NCBI GenBank assembly: GCA_002346435.1
Contig: DDZT01000059.1
Location: 1-8,635, forward strand
DNA from: Anaerolineales bacterium UBA3001
GTDB lineage: Bacteria; Chloroflexota; Anaerolineae; Anaerolineales; UBA11657
DNA: 8,635 nucleotides
Direction of reading: 5' to 3'
The notes beneath the pieces were generated by a model. It saw nothing but the letters and a program-made list of their open reading frames with translations, made no database searches and had not been told where the DNA came from. Shown here one piece after another: positions 6,898-8,635 of the stretch (its first letter is position 1; every line of letters starts with the position of its first letter). Position numbers and translations under genes: made by a program.

Positions 6898-7004
6898 AAC
6901 CTATAGTATTTTCAGGTCCTATAAATATTGAGACTTTCAGACATCTGCATCTAAATTATTGATTATTAGGATACCCACAACATACAACTATTAAGCGCCT
7001 GTAG
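6898..7004 (-). other. 107-bp intergenic spacer between transporter and hydrolase genes
   Basis: This is the longest gap in the window and separates the transporter genes from the catabolic genes. It is AT-rich. I see no stem-loop followed by a T-run that would make a convincing terminator, and no well-spaced -35/-10 pair that I would call a promoter. A short CAGATGTCTG near-palindrome, and two TATAGG copies close to the NH4 start, are the only structure visible. It may hold an internal promoter or RNA-processing site, but the sequence does not show this clearly. Confidence 0.4.
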
Positions 7005-7925
7005 TTATCCCTTCAATCCTGTAGTGGCTACACCTTGAATATACCACTTTTGGAGTGCTAAAAAGACTATGATAACGGGTAGCGAGGCTAAAGTACTACC
7101 TGCAAATGTACGTCCCCAGAAAATCTGCGTTTGTGTGGTTTGATTTGCTATAGCAACCTGTATCATTTGAAGGTCAGGACTATTTATCACTATCAGAGGC
7201 CAGTAGAAAAGGTTCCAGATAAACTGAAATTCAAGCAAGGCCATAGTAATAATTCCAGGTATAGCATTGGGAAGAATTACATTCCAGAGAATACCCCAAA
7301 GTGAAGCTCCGTCTATTGTCGCTGCCTCATCGAGTTCTTTAGGTATTTCCTTGATGAATTGAGCCAAAGCGAAGATAACAAATGGGCTGGCAAACCAAGG
7401 TATTATCAACCCCCAGAACGAATCACGCATGCCTAACTTTGACACAACTATGTACAAAGGTACTATTGTAGCCTGAAACGGAATCAACATAGTCGCCACA
7501 ACGAATATAAGCAGAAAGTTCTTGAAAGGAAAATCCAACCGCGCAAAGAAATAGGCACCCATTGTATTAAAGATAAGTGAACAAGAAACCACAGCCACTG
7601 AAACAAATAGACTATTGGCCATAAATCGGTGGAAATGAAGCCCATACATAATACCTATTTCACTGATCCCAAACATATCCAGATACGTATCAAGAGTCCA
7701 GTTGATTGGCAGAAAGGTATGAATAGTAAACGGGTACAAATTTGCAAATATTTCTTTCTCTTCTCTTAAGCTACCCAACACCATCCAAACTAAAGGAGCA
7801 ACAAATACCACTATAATTATTAAATATAGAAAGTTCTCACCTACTGATAACCCTAATTTTTTTAGAGTTTGGTTTACAGACCCTTTATTTACATCGACAC
7901 CAGTATTTGTATTAGCAGTTTCCAT
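7005..7925 (-). CDS. ABC sugar transporter inner-membrane permease, MalG/UgpE (CUT1) type
   Basis: This 306-residue membrane protein has about six hydrophobic segments (around 32-52, 102-122, 136-156, 170-190, 215-240 and 276-292). The cytoplasmic EAA loop, EIPKELDEAATIDGASLW followed by the I-LP element (193-219), contacts the ATPase. The MalG-class N-terminus (VFVAPLVWMVLGSLR, then a periplasmic loop with NWTLDTYLDMF) and the GVATTGLKG C-terminus fit CUT1 permeases for oligosaccharides and glycerophosphodiesters. The first 28 or so residues are polar and Asn/Thr-rich, which is somewhat long for the family. It lies 35 bp after the other permease and should pair with it as a heterodimer. No strong Shine-Dalgarno precedes the ATG. 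The transported compound is not identifiable from the permease; a sugar or glycoside is likely. Confidence 0.94.
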   Translation of the reverse strand: METANTNTGVDVNKGSVNQTLKKLGLSVGENFLYLIIIVVFVAPLVWMVLGSLREEKEIFANLYPFTIHTFLPINWTLDTYLDMFGISEIGIMYGLHFHRFMANSLFVSVAVVSCSLIFNTMGAYFFARLDFPFKNFLLIFVVATMLIPFQATIVPLYIVVSKLGMRDSFWGLIIPWFASPFVIFALAQFIKEIPKELDEAATIDGASLWGILWNVILPNAIPGIITMALLEFQFIWNLFYWPLIVINSPDLQMIQVAIANQTTQTQIFWGRTFAGSTLASLPVIIVFLALQKWYIQGVATTGLKG

Positions 7926-7960
7926 ATTATCACTTGACCATTAATAAAATTTTAATCGGA

Positions 7961-8635
7961 TTAATATTCAACATCAGTTCTAAACAACCGCATCTGTATC
8001 ATGCTAATCACTAACAAAACCAGCAAAGTCACTACCGACATAGCGCTAGCATAGCCCATATCCTGGAAAAGAAAACCGTATTGATAGATGTAATACACAA
8101 TCACCTTGGTTGAATCCATGGGACCACCCTTCGTCATAACATAGACAGGCACAAAATTCTGAAACGAAAAGATGGTTTGTGTAACTACTACGAACATCAA
8201 AACACGCTGCAATAAGGGCAAAGTAATATAACGCATAATTTGCCAAGGTTTAGCGCCATCCACGATAGCTGCTTCCCGATATACCACTGGTATACCTTTC
8301 AAACCAGCCATGATAATAATCATGCTAAACCCGAGATCTTTCCATATCATCATAGCAGTCATAGCTGGTAAGGCCCTATCAGCATCTGACAAAAACACCT
8401 GCCTTGGAATCCCAAAAGCAGACAAAACACTGTTGATCAAGCCAAGTTGGGAATGGTACATCATTGCCCAGATGATCGATACCACTACAACTGATGTGAC
8501 CACGGGAGTAAATATTGCCGATCTGACGACTGCACTAGACCTAGTCTCTTTTTGAAGCAATACTGCAAACATAAGCGAAAGCAACACTTGAAGTGGCACC
8601 TTCATGAGAACAAACAAAGCTGTCACCTTCATGGA
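7961..8635 (-). CDS. ABC sugar transporter inner-membrane permease, MalF/UgpA (CUT1) type, 5' end outside window
   Basis: About 224 codons are visible, and the frame stays open to the right edge. The visible protein begins in the hydrophobic helix that in CUT1 permeases lies after the first transmembrane segment (ALFVLMKVPLQVLLSL), so the ATG at 8632 is most likely internal and perhaps 60-80 N-terminal residues are missing. The EAA loop reads GIPVVYREAAIVDGAKPW followed by I-LPL, and the highly conserved C-terminal block TKGGPMDSTKVIVYYIY...GYASAMSV is present, with a final transmembrane helix ending RLFRTDVEY. It is the heterodimer partner of the next permease. The solute-binding protein gene normally lies just upstream, beyond this window. 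Confidence 0.94.
   Translation of the reverse strand, partial: SMKVTALFVLMKVPLQVLLSLMFAVLLQKETRSSAVVRSAIFTPVVTSVVVVSIIWAMMYHSQLGLINSVLSAFGIPRQVFLSDADRALPAMTAMMIWKDLGFSMIIIMAGLKGIPVVYREAAIVDGAKPWQIMRYITLPLLQRVLMFVVVTQTIFSFQNFVPVYVMTKGGPMDSTKVIVYYIYQYGFLFQDMGYASAMSVVTLLVLLVISMIQMRLFRTDVEY

Noticed and set aside
6910..6990. Terminator in the spacer before NH4
   Set aside because: Only very short palindromes such as CAGATGTCTG occur, with no GC-rich stem followed by a T-run.
8046..8246. Second minus-strand frame inside the MalF-type permease
   Set aside because: It is an out-of-frame overlap with the conserved permease C-terminal block; no motifs are seen.
8630..8632. ATG as the true start of the first permease
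   Set aside because: The frame remains open to the edge, and the visible sequence begins in a helix that is internal in CUT1 permeases, so the gene is cut by the window.
1..8635. CRISPR array, insertion sequence, tRNA or rRNA
   Set aside because: No regularly spaced repeats, transposase, terminal inverted repeats or RNA-gene signatures were seen; the only notable repeat is the paralogue tract.

Overview
The window carries nine consecutive protein-coding genes, all on the minus strand and tightly packed, so it reads as one polycistronic unit transcribed from right to left. The overall base composition is moderately AT-rich (judged by eye). Shine-Dalgarno-type sites, ATGA overlaps, and GTG and TTG starts mark it as bacterial. 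Nothing in the sequence fixes the phylum, and there are no rRNA, tRNA or mobile-element landmarks.

Layout in transcription order (high to low coordinates): an ABC sugar-type permease of the MalF/UgpA class, cut at its 5' end by the window edge (7961-8635); its MalG/UgpE-class partner (7005-7925); a 107-bp spacer; a nucleoside hydrolase with canonical active-site residues, NH4 (5953-6897); an ADP-ribosylglycohydrolase (DraG/ARH) family protein (4871-5956); a second canonical nucleoside hydrolase, NH3 (3954-4874); two closely related tandem nucleoside hydrolase paralogues that both lack the usual catalytic His, NH2 and NH1 (2978-3925 and 2016-2966); a double-SIS-domain protein related to the GlmS isomerase domain and FrlB-type deglycases (867-1994); and a PfkB/ribokinase-family sugar kinase homologue, cut at its 3' end by the window edge (1-870). 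The solute-binding protein, and possibly an ATPase and a regulator, would be expected beyond the right edge.

Taken together, the unit looks like an import-and-catabolism cassette for an N-linked glycoside. A CUT1-type transporter brings in the substrate, five proteins from two N-glycosidase families (four IU-NH-fold hydrolases and one ARH-fold protein) act on sugar-nitrogen bonds, and a kinase/SIS pair processes the sugar, in a way reminiscent of the FrlD/FrlB pair of Amadori-compound degradation. The substrate cannot be read from the sequence. The most unusual points are the number of paralogous glycosidases in one operon, the His-to-Gly change in two of them, a bounded tract of near-identical DNA between the tandem paralogues that suggests gene conversion, oppositely charged C-terminal segments in the same pair, and the Asp-to-Asn change in the kinase GAGD motif.
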